From Bacillus sp. FJAT-14578 (GTDB taxonomy: Bacteria > Bacillota > Bacilli > Bacillales > Bacillaceae_H), in assembly GCF_000504165.1 (NCBI RefSeq), contig NZ_AYSE01000001.1, positions 620,001-684,000 of the forward strand: DNA of 64,000 nucleotides. The letters are read 5' to 3'. Of this stretch, positions 46,205 to 55,615 are shown piece by piece. Under the pieces are notes generated by a model, which worked only from the letters and a program-made list of their open reading frames with translations, did not search any database and was not told the origin of the DNA. Within the stretch, counting starts at the first letter, position 1, and each line of letters begins with the position of its first letter. Made by a program: the position numbers and the translations under genes.

Positions 46205-47779
46205 ATGTATCGCATTCTTGTGGCTGACGCCATCAGCAGTGAAGGTTTGGCTCCATTGCTAAGTGCAAAAGATATTGAAGTTGTTCAACAAAAAGTCAAC
46301 GAAGCTGAAGATTCGTTACATACTTATGATGCTCTTCTTGTTCGAAGTGCGACACAAGTAACGGAAGAACTGTTAACTAAAATGACCAACTTGAAAATCG
46401 TTGGACGCGCTGGAGTTGGTGTCGATAATATTGATACCGATGCGGCTACAAAGCGTGGAGTCGTCGTAATCAACGCACCAAACGGCAATACCATTTCCAC
46501 AGCGGAGCATACTTTCGCTATGATGGCAAGCCTCGTTCGCCACATTCCTCAGGCTAACACTTCTGTGAAATCACGGGAATGGAATCGCTCAGCTTTTGTC
46601 GGCACAGAGTTGTATAATAAACAGCTTGGCATTGTCGGATTTGGCCGTATCGGTTCAGAAATCGCGAAACGGGCAAAGGCATTTGGGATGAAAGTTTGTG
46701 TATTTGACCCCTTTCTAACCGCAACAAGAGCGGAGAAACTTGGAGTAAGCTCTGTCTCATTAGATGAGTTATTGGCTGCAGCAGATATCATTACCGTCCA
46801 TACTCCGCTTACAAAAGAGACAAAGGGCTTGCTTAATCGTGAAACACTTGCAAAAACGAAAAAAGGCGTCTATTTGCTTAACTGTGCAAGAGGGGGCATT
46901 ATTGACGAAGAAGCGCTTGTCCATTATTTAGAAATCGGTCATGTAAAAGGGGCTGCTCTTGATGTATTTGAAGTGGAACCTCCCGTTGATAATAAATTGC
47001 TCCAATTTGAACAAGTAGTGACTACACCGCATCTTGGCGCTTCTACAAAAGAAGCACAATTAAACGTTGCAGAAGATGTAGCTTTTGAAGTGCTTCAATT
47101 TCTTGAAGGAAAACCTGTGAGCTCTTCTATTAATCTACCAGCTATTTCAAAAGAAGTGTTCGAAAAAGTTTACCCGTTTACAACATTAACTAAACGAATG
47201 GGATCGATCATTTCCCAATGCATGAAAGAGCCGGTCCAAGAAATTGCTGTAACATATGCGGGAACTGTCGCTGACTTAGAAACAAACTATATTACAAGAG
47301 GCGTGTTGGCCGGCTTTTTAAAAACTCGTGTCGATCACCCGGTCAATGAAGTCAACGCTTCGATGGTAGCCAAACAACGAGGCATTACGTTTGGTGAAAA
47401 AGTATCCCATGAAACACAAGGATATGCAAACATTATTGAAGTAGCGGTCAAAGGCGATCATAGCTCATTTACCATCACAGGCACATATGTGGAGGGTTAT
47501 GGTCCTCGCATCGTCAACATTCAATCGTTCGATATTGATTTTTATCCTGAAGGGCATCTTCTTTATATCCTTCACACAGACCAGCCGGGGGTTATCGGTA
47601 AAGTCGGTAAAGTACTCGGGGATCATCATGTCAATATCGCGACAATGCAAGTGGGACGTAAACAAAAAGGCGGAGAAGCGATTATGATGCTTTCATTCGA
47701 CAAACCGCTTGATGATACCATTCTTTCAACGCTGCAAAGTGTAGAAGAAATTGTCAAAGTCCATAAAATCGACCTATGA
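46205..47779 (+). CDS. serA: D-3-phosphoglycerate dehydrogenase
   Basis: First enzyme of serine synthesis. It has 524 residues, the long form with intervening and ACT domains. It shows NAD site GIVGFGRIGSEIAKRAKAFGM, the catalytic arginine and glutamate in NCARGGIIDEEAL and FEVEPP, and the histidine in TTPHLGASTKEAQ. The C-terminal ACT domain (HTDQPGVIGKVGKVLGDHHVNIA) binds serine for feedback. GGGAGAGG lies 5 nt before the ATG at 46205. It is monocistronic. Confidence 0.97.
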   Translation: MYRILVADAISSEGLAPLLSAKDIEVVQQKVNEAEDSLHTYDALLVRSATQVTEELLTKMTNLKIVGRAGVGVDNIDTDAATKRGVVVINAPNGNTISTAEHTFAMMASLVRHIPQANTSVKSREWNRSAFVGTELYNKQLGIVGFGRIGSEIAKRAKAFGMKVCVFDPFLTATRAEKLGVSSVSLDELLAAADIITVHTPLTKETKGLLNRETLAKTKKGVYLLNCARGGIIDEEALVHYLEIGHVKGAALDVFEVEPPVDNKLLQFEQVVTTPHLGASTKEAQLNVAEDVAFEVLQFLEGKPVSSSINLPAISKEVFEKVYPFTTLTKRMGSIISQCMKEPVQEIAVTYAGTVADLETNYITRGVLAGFLKTRVDHPVNEVNASMVAKQRGITFGEKVSHETQGYANIIEVAVKGDHSSFTITGTYVEGYGPRIVNIQSFDIDFYPEGHLLYILHTDQPGVIGKVGKVLGDHHVNIATMQVGRKQKGGEAIMMLSFDKPLDDTILSTLQSVEEIVKVHKIDL

Positions 47780-47832
47780 ACAAGACGAAAGGGGCATGAA
47801 TGAAAACATTCATGCCCCTTTCGTCTTGTTCA
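47777..47832. terminator. 26-bp perfect hairpin between serA and the M23 gene
   Basis: The arms 47777-47802 and 47807-47832 are exact complements around AAAA, starting with the serA stop codon TGA and ending one base before the stop codon of the convergent gene. There is no T-tract, but the stem is very strong. Confidence 0.75.
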
Positions 47833-47833
47833 C

Positions 47834-48538
47834 TCAGTAAATCACAAGGGTTTGTCCCTCATAAATATGGTCATTTTGTAAGGTATTCCATTCTTTCAGC
47901 TGTTCGACCGTTACCTTATATTGATTGGCAAGCGCCCACAGCGTTTCTCCTTTTTGTACAACTTTTTCCACTTTATCCATCGCCGGGAGTTCTTGTACGA
48001 TTTGACTAAATACTTCTTGGCTTGTATACTGGTCGTCCAAATACGTATATAACCGTTTTTTGTCTAACATTAAAAGCGGGTTTAGCGCATTCGTTTTATC
48101 AATATTCCAAGAACCTTTATGAACCTCAAAATGCAGGTGCGCTCCTGATGAACGGCCCGTATTTCCTACTTCTCCTATTTTTTGAAGGGCTTGTACTTTT
48201 TCTCCTTCAAAAACAAACCGTTTATGCAAATGAGCATAAACAGTTTCATAACCATTGGCCTGTTCAATAAAAATCACATGTCCATATGTATCCGAAAAAT
48301 AGGAACGCGACACGACCCCCTCGTTTACAGAAACAACATCGGCCCCCACCTGTGCGGCGATATCGATTCCATGATGTTGTGCATTACGCGATCCAAATAC
48401 ATCGGTAATTTTTCCTTCTACGGGCCATTGCCAGCTTTCCTCTTTTTCGGCTTTTGCCATTTTCCCGCTGACAAATAACAAACCGATGCATAATGCCATA
48501 ATTACTACCACTAAAATACGTCTTACAAAGTCAACCAT
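47834..48538 (-). CDS. M23 peptidase with C-terminal LysM domain
   Basis: Cell-wall endopeptidase of 234 residues. A signal or anchor segment (residues 6-26) precedes an M23 domain with the zinc ligands in NAQHHGIDIAA and SSGAHLHFEVH, both intact, so it should be active. A C-terminal LysM domain follows (VVQKGETLWALANQYKVTVEQLKEWN). GGAGG lies 7 nt before the ATG at 48538. It resembles sporulation or growth endopeptidases of the SpoIIQ/LytM type but with a complete active site. B. subtilis has no gene of this kind between serA and rsiX as far as I recall. Confidence 0.88.
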   Translation of the reverse strand: MVDFVRRILVVVIMALCIGLLFVSGKMAKAEKEESWQWPVEGKITDVFGSRNAQHHGIDIAAQVGADVVSVNEGVVSRSYFSDTYGHVIFIEQANGYETVYAHLHKRFVFEGEKVQALQKIGEVGNTGRSSGAHLHFEVHKGSWNIDKTNALNPLLMLDKKRLYTYLDDQYTSQEVFSQIVQELPAMDKVEKVVQKGETLWALANQYKVTVEQLKEWNTLQNDHIYEGQTLVIY

Positions 48539-48603
48539 TATGTTCCTCCTATGTATGTTTTGTACATACATATACTTTACGCATTTCCCGCATTTTATAG
48601 ACC

Positions 48604-48636
48604 TAAAAAATGGAAAGTCCTTCAAAGACTTTCCAC
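48604..48636 (-). terminator. Terminator of sigX-rsiX
   Basis: On the minus strand, TGGAAAGTC...GACTTTCCA is followed by TTTTTTA, right after the rsiX stop. Confidence 0.88.
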
Positions 48637-48639
48637 TTT

Positions 48640-49767
48640 TCATTCATGTTCATCTCTTATCATCACTACATTAGGCGCTTCCGGAACTGCCTGCGGCTTT
48701 TGCAAAGTGATATCGCCTATTTTCTCTGTGATTCCACCTTCAAATTGAACGGATTTGTATCCAAATTCGCGGGCGGCGAGCATGATAGCATGCAGCATAT
48801 ACACATAACTTTCTTCATCGCTGAGCTTCGTATTCTCAGAGAATCTCACCGTTAAATGTGAATGGTCAGCCTCAATCTCTTTAATGTCTACATCATTTGG
48901 AATAGAAGCACGAAGTTCATATCTTTCATCGTCTCGTTTCATTGCTTCCATGGCCGCCGCAAGTGATTCATAGGATTCTACTGTCGGAACCAGCAGTTTG
49001 GGATAGTCTTCATTCGATTGATAAATCAAATAAGCTTTTTGTAAAAAACGGTTGATTGGAAGCTCGGTTAATTCCCCCATATTCCCTAAACGTATCCCTT
49101 TATGACCATCTGTTGTAAATTCTACTTTATCATACGGAAGCCAGCGAAATGTTTCTTCAATTGAATGGATAAACATATTTTCCGATGCTGATCCGTTCCC
49201 AAATGGATGGTCTTTCTCTACTTGCACAGTCACTTTGTTTTCATCATCACTAATATGTAAGTCTTGAATGATATTTTCGGAAAGGCCCAACCTTTCTTCA
49301 TTCATGGCCGCCGCTGTTCCCTCCAAAGTTTGAACAAGCGTGCCACCTTCCTGTTTGACCATAAAAGTAAGTGGAACAACAAACTGAATATTTTGACCCG
49401 GTGCTGCCACCGTAATATACTTCTTGCCCTCAGGTTTTAAAAGAGAGGGGTTTACCGATACTTTCCTATTCAGGTGCTCTCCTTTCACAGCCGAATTTAA
49501 CTCTTTTTCCATGACTAGTTGATTTTGTCCGGGAACTGGAGCTTCTTGTTCCTGAATAGGTAAAAGAGGGAGAGCTAAGACAACTAAAAGCAAGGCCACA
49601 GCCACTGATGCCAATCCGGGCATTATCCAAAATTTTTTCGGCTTTCCATCACTCTTCTCCATGCGTTGCTGTACATTTCGATACACGTCTTGTGCAGAAC
49701 GCTCATCTTGCAGCTTCGGCATGCGGGTAAGCAATTCTTCAATTTGCTTTTTTTCCCATTGTCTCAT
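48640..49767 (-). CDS. rsiX: Anti-sigma-X factor RsiX
   Basis: Membrane-bound anti-sigma factor for the ECF factor SigX. It has 375 residues. The cytoplasmic N-terminus (MRQWEKKQIEELLTRMP) holds the sigma-binding part. One membrane segment follows (near residues 50-70, PGLASVAVALLLVVLALPLL) and then a large extracytoplasmic domain. It overlaps sigX by 29 nt, so the two are translated together. The length and order match B. subtilis. Confidence 0.92.
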   Translation of the reverse strand: MRQWEKKQIEELLTRMPKLQDERSAQDVYRNVQQRMEKSDGKPKKFWIMPGLASVAVALLLVVLALPLLPIQEQEAPVPGQNQLVMEKELNSAVKGEHLNRKVSVNPSLLKPEGKKYITVAAPGQNIQFVVPLTFMVKQEGGTLVQTLEGTAAAMNEERLGLSENIIQDLHISDDENKVTVQVEKDHPFGNGSASENMFIHSIEETFRWLPYDKVEFTTDGHKGIRLGNMGELTELPINRFLQKAYLIYQSNEDYPKLLVPTVESYESLAAAMEAMKRDDERYELRASIPNDVDIKEIEADHSHLTVRFSENTKLSDEESYVYMLHAIMLAAREFGYKSVQFEGGITEKIGDITLQKPQAVPEAPNVVMIRDEHE

Positions 49768-50299
49768 GTTTATCCCCGCCTTCTTCTCTTGATGACCACT
49801 TTTCCATCTTTCTCCTTAATACTTGGATAGCACGATGTTGAGTCGTTTTTACTTTACTCTCCGTCCACCCCAGCACTTGTGCCGTCTCTGCAATCGAAAG
49901 TGATTGAATATAACGCAAAATGATGACCGCCCGCTGATTCACCGTGCATTTCTCCAGACATACATAGATACGTTGAATTTCTTCCTTTTGCATAGCGACT
50001 TCCTCCGGTAATGGCATGTTGTCCACTAAAGGAGTTTTATTCCAATCAAACACATCGAGTATTTTTTGTTTCCAGTTTTTTTGTTTCCGGAAATGATCAA
50101 TGGCTGTATTTCTGGCAATGGCGAACAGCCAAGTTTTTTCATGGCTTTTGCCTTCAAAGTGTTCGTGGGATTTTAAGACACGAATATATACTTCTTGTAA
50201 AAGGTCCTCTGCCAACTCTCGGTTCCGAACCATATATAATAAAAATTGAAACAGGTCTTGATGATACTTTTCGTAAAGCTGCTGAAAGACCGCGTCCAC
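49739..50299 (-). CDS. sigX: ECF RNA polymerase sigma factor SigX
   Basis: Extracytoplasmic-function sigma factor, which in B. subtilis controls surface charge and cationic peptide resistance. It has 186 residues. Region 2 is AEDLLQEVYIRVLKSHEHFEGKS with TWLFAIARNTAIDHFRK; region 4 is VNQRAVIILRYIQSLSIAETAQVLGWTESKVKTTQHRA. The start is GTG with GGGAGG upstream. An ECF-type promoter precedes it (50329-50355). Confidence 0.94.
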   Translation of the reverse strand: MDAVFQQLYEKYHQDLFQFLLYMVRNRELAEDLLQEVYIRVLKSHEHFEGKSHEKTWLFAIARNTAIDHFRKQKNWKQKILDVFDWNKTPLVDNMPLPEEVAMQKEEIQRIYVCLEKCTVNQRAVIILRYIQSLSIAETAQVLGWTESKVKTTQHRAIQVLRRKMEKWSSREEGGDKHETMGKKAN

Positions 50300-50328
50300 C
50301 GCCCTTCCCTCCCGCTCTCATTATTTTA

Positions 50329-50355
50329 GTCGTTTTTTCTCTATAAAAGGTTACA
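50329..50355 (-). promoter_or_regulatory. ECF (SigX-type) autoregulatory promoter of sigX
   Basis: On the minus strand, TGTAAC (50350-50355), exactly 17 bp, CGAC (50329-50332). This is the ECF/SigX consensus of Bacillus. It begins just after the btuC-like stop codon. Confidence 0.8.
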
Positions 50356-50357
50356 AA

Positions 50358-51422
50358 TCAGTTTCGATATTTACGGATAAATAAAACCGCAAAAGCCGGA
50401 GCTCCCACAAGAGCCGTGATGACGCCAATCGGCAGCTCACGAGGCGTAATGACCGTTCTTGCAATTAAATCAGCCAACACTAAAAAAGCACCGCCATTCA
50501 AAAAAGATAAAGGTAAAAGATGGCGGTAGTTGGAGCCTAAATAAAGGCGAGTAACATGCGGAACCACTAATCCAACAAAACCGATCGTACCAGACACAGC
50601 TACGGCTCCTCCCGTCAATAAAGAAGCACCAAATAAAATGAGGATTTTCGATCTCCAAACATTTACCCCGAGAGACTGGGCGATTTCATCTCCAAATGTT
50701 AAAACATTCAAATCTCTTAAGTATAAAAACAAGATCAGCATACCCGCTGTAAAAAAAGGCAAAAACAATTTTATATAGGTCCAGCCGCGCATGGACACAC
50801 TGCCAAGCAGCCAGGTCACAATTTGGCGCAGCTCTTCTCCTGATAAGGCAATCAGAAGGGAAATAACCGCACTTAAAAAGGAACTTAAAATAATGCCAAT
50901 TAAAATCATGGACTCTGCCGTTATTCTTTTTAAGACGGAGGTCGAGATAAAAATCATGAAAATTAATGTCAGCAATGCCATGGATACACTAACAAACGGC
51001 ATGGTATATCCTGCCAGGACCGGCAACTGGAGATGAAAAAACAATACGATAACAGCCCCTAGAGACGCGCCCGACGAAACACCGAGCGTATAAGGGTCGG
51101 CAAGAGGATTTTTCAACAACCCCTGCAACGCAGCCCCGGACACAGCAAGAGCGGCTCCTACCAAAAAACTTAACAGGACACGCGGCAGGCGAATGGAGAT
51201 AATCAATGTCCTCATTTGTTCCAAATGCTCAGCCGGCACGGATGGTTGAAATAAAAACTCTCCGAGGATGGTAAGGATGGACAAAATGGGAATATGAATC
51301 GATCCAATGCTAATGCCCAATAAGAGCGCAATGGTAACAAAACCTGCGCTGACCATATAGGCGATAAATAAACGATACGGTTCTTTAATCTCTTTCAAAC
51401 TGCTTAACTCCTTCTGATCCAT
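50358..51422 (-). CDS. btuC: BtuC-like cobalamin ABC transporter permease
   Basis: FecCD-family permease of 354 residues with about nine or ten membrane segments. It shows RLPRVLLSFLVGAALAVSGAALQGLLKNPLADPYTLGVSSGAS, typical of this family, and the cytoplasmic coupling segment GFVGLVVPHVTR. Family membership alone does not separate iron-siderophore from B12 permeases; the cobalamin riboswitch upstream indicates B12. No ATPase or binding protein gene is next to it. The ATG at 51422 abuts the riboswitch terminator; a TTG at 51398 with AAGGAG 9 nt upstream is a credible alternative start. Confidence 0.88.
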   Translation of the reverse strand: MDQKELSSLKEIKEPYRLFIAYMVSAGFVTIALLLGISIGSIHIPILSILTILGEFLFQPSVPAEHLEQMRTLIISIRLPRVLLSFLVGAALAVSGAALQGLLKNPLADPYTLGVSSGASLGAVIVLFFHLQLPVLAGYTMPFVSVSMALLTLIFMIFISTSVLKRITAESMILIGIILSSFLSAVISLLIALSGEELRQIVTWLLGSVSMRGWTYIKLFLPFFTAGMLILFLYLRDLNVLTFGDEIAQSLGVNVWRSKILILFGASLLTGGAVAVSGTIGFVGLVVPHVTRLYLGSNYRHLLPLSFLNGGAFLVLADLIARTVITPRELPIGVITALVGAPAFAVLFIRKYRN

Positions 51423-51423
51423 A

Positions 51424-51457
51424 AATAAAAAAGCCTATCCTTTTTAGAGGATAAGCT
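51424..51457 (-). terminator. Terminator of the cobalamin riboswitch
   Basis: On the minus strand, AAGCTTATCCTC...AGGATAGGCTT is followed by TTTTATTT and immediately by the start codon at 51422. Confidence 0.8.
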
Positions 51458-51529
51458 TACCACGAAAAAATAGGATAACATCCATATTTCATCGTTTCCA
51501 CTTCCTGCTCCCCGAAGAGGCGAAACTAT

Positions 51530-51712
51530 ATAAAGGCAAGGCAGGTCTACTGGCTTTTGCTTCTTCCTACTTTAAGCCCTTCCCGCATAGCTTTTCTATG
51601 CAGTGGTATTTGCTTATTTCGTCCACAATTACAGTTGCGGGGGCAGCTCTGGATTTTCACCAGATTCCCTTTTAAGCTTTATGACAATAACATGCCGCGT
51701 TATTGTCATAGA
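51530..51712 (-). ncRNA. Cobalamin riboswitch
   Basis: The minus strand contains AAAAGGGAATCTGGTG, AAAATCCAGAGCTGCCCCCG, CAACTGTAA and the B12 box AAGCCAGTAGACCTGCC (near 51541-51557). These are the conserved core blocks of the class. A peripheral hairpin TGACAATAACGC...GTTATTGTCA opens it. It begins about 29 nt after the resE stop. Confidence 0.95.
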
Positions 51713-51740
51713 ACACCTTTACCTTTTTGATTATTCATTC

Positions 51741-53525
51741 TTATATCGTATGGTCGATTTCACATGGAAGGCTAATCGAAAAAGTCGTTCCTTCTCCAAG
51801 TTTACTGTGTACTGAAATGGTTCCTCCATGTGCTTCAACAATATTTCTTGCAATGGCCAGTCCTAAACCAGTGCCGGATTTCCCTCGCGTCCTTGCTTTG
51901 TCCGCCTTGTAGAAACGTTCGAACACAAATGGCAAATCCTCTTCCGGAATGCCGGCTCCATTATCCCGGACTTTGAACAGCAGCTCATTATCATGACTGC
52001 CCACCTGCAATAACACTTGCCCGCCTTCTTGCGTATGGCGAATGGCATTATCAATCAAATTAGTCAGCACTTGTTCCATCCGATCAGGGTCAAACACACC
52101 CTCGTCTTCAGCTGACATTCGCTGATCAAGTTCGACTTTCACCTGTCTTTCTTTTGCCAGCCCTTGAAATTTTCGTACAATTCTTTCTGAAAAATCGGCA
52201 ATAGAGACATTGGTCGTATATAGCTGGATATGCCCAGCTTCCATACGAGCCAAATCCAGCAGTTCATTGACAAGACGTCCCATACGAAGAGATTCATCAT
52301 AAATAACCTTGGCAATTTCCTTCTTCTCTTCGTCTGTGCTCGCAATGTCATCAACGATTGCCTCACTGTACCCTTGAAGCATCGCGATGGGGGTGCGCAA
52401 TTCATGTGAGACATTGGCGATAAAGTCTTTCCGTAACTTATCCAGTCTTCGTTCTTCTGTCATGTCACGGACAACCACAACGGCTCCTCGAATCGTCGTT
52501 TGATTGTATAAAGGAGACATTAAGAGGACCCAACTGCGTCCTTGAATGTTCATTTCAATGCTCTGTTCCTCTTCCGATGCCACAACCTGTTGAAATAAAT
52601 GCTGTACTTTCACAGGAAGTTCGCTTTGCTGCTTATCATTCTGCTCATAATTTGCCGCCTGTAAAAAACGCTCGGCTGGAGGGTTTGTAATTAAAATGGA
52701 ACCGTCTCGGCTTAATGTAATGACCCCATCCGCCATACTGCTTAAAATATTCGCTAAGTGTTCTTTCTCCTGGCTGAGGGCATTAATATTATATTTTAGC
52801 TGCCGTCCCATTTGATTAAACGCAATCGCCAATTCACCAATTTCATCATGTGTTAAAATAGGTACCTTCGTATCAAATTTTCCCTTTGCCACCTCAAAAG
52901 CCGCCTGTCTCATTTTACGTAACGGTGCTGTAATACGAGTTGAAAGGAAAAAGGCGAAAATCGTTGTTAAAATAATGGCCACTCCGGCAGCAAGAAAAAT
53001 GAATTTCGTCGTATGTTTAGATGGTGCTGTAATTGAAGAAAGGGATTGGTATAGATAAATTGCTCCCTGCTCTCCTTCTAATGACAGCGGAACGCCTACC
53101 ATATAAATTAAATGATCGGCATCCTCAACTGTCCCATTGCCGAGATACGTTTTCTTTTGAACCCTTTTCCCTTTTTGAATGACGCTCTTCAACGTTTTAT
53201 CTTTGTTGAAAAGCTCGGCTATTTCAGCCTGTTCATTCTCCCCTACATTCATAAAGTCAGGTGCCGCATCTTGATTTCGGATCATCACAAGGCTTGAATC
53301 GTCCATCAATTCATTAACGATGGACAATCCCATTTCTCCCGATTCCGTTCGTTCCAGAATGTGAGAGATTTTGACCGCTCTTCCTGTCAATTCCTTTTCC
53401 GCTTCATTTACATGATAATTTTCAAAGAACTCGAGCAATAAAATCGTCAAAGTAAATAAAACGAAAGAAACTAATAATAAAATAGTAAACCACAGTTTAA
53501 CAACAACGCTTCGCCAAAACATCAT
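51741..53525 (-). CDS. resE: Sensor histidine kinase ResE
   Basis: Redox- and NO-responsive kinase of the aerobic-anaerobic switch. It has 594 residues. Two membrane segments (about 9-32 and 173-195) flank an extracytoplasmic sensor domain. HAMP follows (193-246), then a PAS domain (about 255-360), then HisKA with phosphorylation site H374 in NVSHELRTP, and a HATPase domain with [29 protein letters not shown] and [18 protein letters not shown]. It overlaps resD by 4 nt. Confidence 0.96.
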   Translation of the reverse strand: MMFWRSVVVKLWFTILLLVSFVLFTLTILLLEFFENYHVNEAEKELTGRAVKISHILERTESGEMGLSIVNELMDDSSLVMIRNQDAAPDFMNVGENEQAEIAELFNKDKTLKSVIQKGKRVQKKTYLGNGTVEDADHLIYMVGVPLSLEGEQGAIYLYQSLSSITAPSKHTTKFIFLAAGVAIILTTIFAFFLSTRITAPLRKMRQAAFEVAKGKFDTKVPILTHDEIGELAIAFNQMGRQLKYNINALSQEKEHLANILSSMADGVITLSRDGSILITNPPAERFLQAANYEQNDKQQSELPVKVQHLFQQVVASEEEQSIEMNIQGRSWVLLMSPLYNQTTIRGAVVVVRDMTEERRLDKLRKDFIANVSHELRTPIAMLQGYSEAIVDDIASTDEEKKEIAKVIYDESLRMGRLVNELLDLARMEAGHIQLYTTNVSIADFSERIVRKFQGLAKERQVKVELDQRMSAEDEGVFDPDRMEQVLTNLIDNAIRHTQEGGQVLLQVGSHDNELLFKVRDNGAGIPEEDLPFVFERFYKADKARTRGKSGTGLGLAIARNIVEAHGGTISVHSKLGEGTTFSISLPCEIDHTI

Positions 53526-54241
53526 TCATTGCCAACCTCAAATTTATAACCGACTCCCCAAACCGTTACAATCATTTTAGCCGCTTCAGAGGAAACGCGG
53601 TTTAATTTTTCACGCAGACGCTTGACGTGAGTATCAACCGTACGCAGGTCTCCGAAGAAATCATAGTGCCATACTTCTCTAAGCAATTGCTCCCGATCAT
53701 ACACCTTATCAGGCGTTTTCGCCAAGAAGCATAAAAGCTCGTATTCCTTAGGAGTCAAACTTACTTCCTGACCGTCAGCTGTGACGCGGTGAGCATCATT
53801 ATCTATCGTTAAATGGGGAAACACAATCAAATCTTTTGCACTCGGTTCGGTTTGTAAATAGGTAGTAGGAGAAGATCTTCGCAACAAAGCTTTCACCCTC
53901 AACACTACTTCACGCGGGCTGAAAGGCTTTACGATATAATCATCAGTTCCGGCCTCAAAGCCTTGCACCCGATTGATTTCTTCCCCTTTCGCCGTTAACA
54001 TGATGATTGGTGTCGCTTTTTTCTCACGCAATTCTTTACAAACTTCAATCCCGTCTTTTCCAGGCATCATTAAATCAAGCAAAATCAAATCGTAGTGATT
54101 GGCTAAAGCTTTTTCCAACGCTTCTTCTCCATCTTCCGCTTCTTCAATCACATAGTTTTCTCTTTCCAAATACATTTTCAATAGTCGTCTAATTCTCTCT
54201 TCATCATCAACAATTAAAACCTTCATCTCATTTTGCATCAT
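53522..54241 (-). CDS. resD: Response regulator ResD
   Basis: OmpR/PhoB-family regulator paired with ResE; it activates respiration genes including res and ctaA. It has 239 residues. The receiver domain has VDDEE acidic pocket, phosphoacceptor D56 in [11 protein letters not shown], and the signalling lysine in [12 protein letters not shown]. The C-terminal winged helix has [14 protein letters not shown] and [14 protein letters not shown]. The ATG at 54241 is chosen because GGAGGAGG lies directly upstream; the longer reading lies in untranslated sequence. Confidence 0.96.
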   Translation of the reverse strand: MMQNEMKVLIVDDEERIRRLLKMYLERENYVIEEAEDGEEALEKALANHYDLILLDLMMPGKDGIEVCKELREKKATPIIMLTAKGEEINRVQGFEAGTDDYIVKPFSPREVVLRVKALLRRSSPTTYLQTEPSAKDLIVFPHLTIDNDAHRVTADGQEVSLTPKEYELLCFLAKTPDKVYDREQLLREVWHYDFFGDLRTVDTHVKRLREKLNRVSSEAAKMIVTVWGVGYKFEVGNE

Positions 54242-54420
54242 TTTATTCCTCCTCCTTCTAGTGTACAGAAAATGATTTTTGATATCTAGATTGATTGTTA
54301 ATTTCCCTATATCTATTTCTGAAATTTTAAGCAAACCCTCTTCATATATAAAAGAAATGGACCTTTTCGCCATATCGCTGCTGCTCAACGAAATAAACGG
54401 AAAGATCCATCTCCACTTTG

Positions 54421-55599
54421 TTACGCGTATGAATGTAAACCGGCAATCACGAGATTGACCGCCACCAAGTTAAACATAATGATGGCAAACCCTACTACGG
54501 CAAGCCACGCTGACTTTTCACCATGCCAGCCTTTTGACAGGCGCAAATGTAAGAAAGCCGCGTAAAATAGCCACGTAATAAGTGCCCATACCTCTTTTGG
54601 ATCCCAGCCCCAAAATCGCGTCCATGCCATTTGTGCCCAAATCATCGCGAAAATCAGGGCTCCCAATGTAAACACAGGAAAGCCGATCGCGACAGAACGA
54701 TAACCGATTTCATCGAGCAAATCCAAATTTGTATTTTTGACAAGCGGCTGAAGCGCAGCACCAATTCGCTTTCTTAAAACAAGGCGTAAAACACCGTATA
54801 AAACAAGTCCACTGACTAAAGACCAAATTAATGTATTCAGCTTTTCAGCATTAATGATAGCCGGCATGTCCACGAAAGGCTCAAAGCGTCCTGGCGTTTT
54901 AAGCTCCCCTTCGTGTAATCCGACGAGCGCCGGCATATTGTACGTCTCTTCTACTTGCTGTTCATTTTTATCCACCCATTGAAACGAGGCTTCATAATCC
55001 ATTGCTTTAAATGAGGTTGTCACAAAGACAAAGCCAACAACACTGATGAGACAGAATAAAATAAACTCCAGCCAAAACGTCTTTTTACTTGCTTTTGATT
55101 GATCCAGCACTTTAATCAAGTAAATCAATCCCGCTGCAAAACTGATGGCAAGAATCGACTCACCGGCTGCGGCAGTCGTCACATGAATGTGAAGCCAATC
55201 GCTTTGCAAAGCCGGAATGAGCGGTGAAATGTCTCGCGGAAACATGCTGGCATATGCAATGACCAAGATGGCAATCGGCAGCGTAAACAAACCAAGCATG
55301 CTCACTTTATAAATCAAGTAAATGATGATGAAAGCTCCGACAAGCATCATCCCGAAAAAAGTTGTAAATTCAAACAAGTTGCTGACAGGCGCATGTCCGG
55401 ATGCTGCCCACCTTGCAATAAAATAGCCAAGCTGTGCAATAAACCCGATAATCGTCACTAAAAAACCGAGCTTTGACCATCGGTTTACGTTGGCTGCGCT
55501 GCGCTTGTCCCGAATGGCTCCTCCGAAGAAGAACGTTGCGACGAGATATAAAATAAATGCTGTATATAACAGGTTGCTGCTTAAACTAGCCAGGTCCAC
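54421..55599 (-). CDS. resC: Cytochrome c biogenesis protein ResC (CcsA)
   Basis: Heme-handling membrane protein of system II cytochrome c maturation. It has 392 residues and about eight membrane segments. The tryptophan-rich [23 protein letters not shown] motif, which binds heme, is present, with histidines in the flanking helices ([28 protein letters not shown]). It starts with GTG behind AGGAGGG, 16 nt after resB. ResB and ResC work as a complex. Confidence 0.95.
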   Translation of the reverse strand: MDLASLSSNLLYTAFILYLVATFFFGGAIRDKRSAANVNRWSKLGFLVTIIGFIAQLGYFIARWAASGHAPVSNLFEFTTFFGMMLVGAFIIIYLIYKVSMLGLFTLPIAILVIAYASMFPRDISPLIPALQSDWLHIHVTTAAAGESILAISFAAGLIYLIKVLDQSKASKKTFWLEFILFCLISVVGFVFVTTSFKAMDYEASFQWVDKNEQQVEETYNMPALVGLHEGELKTPGRFEPFVDMPAIINAEKLNTLIWSLVSGLVLYGVLRLVLRKRIGAALQPLVKNTNLDLLDEIGYRSVAIGFPVFTLGALIFAMIWAQMAWTRFWGWDPKEVWALITWLFYAAFLHLRLSKGWHGEKSAWLAVVGFAIIMFNLVAVNLVIAGLHSYA

Positions 55600-55615
55600 C
55601 TTCCAGTCCCTCCTC

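Noticed and set aside
54354..54412. Terminator between resC and resD
   Set aside because: ATGGATCTTT and AAAGGTCCAT pair only partly over a very long loop; resABC and resDE are probably read through.
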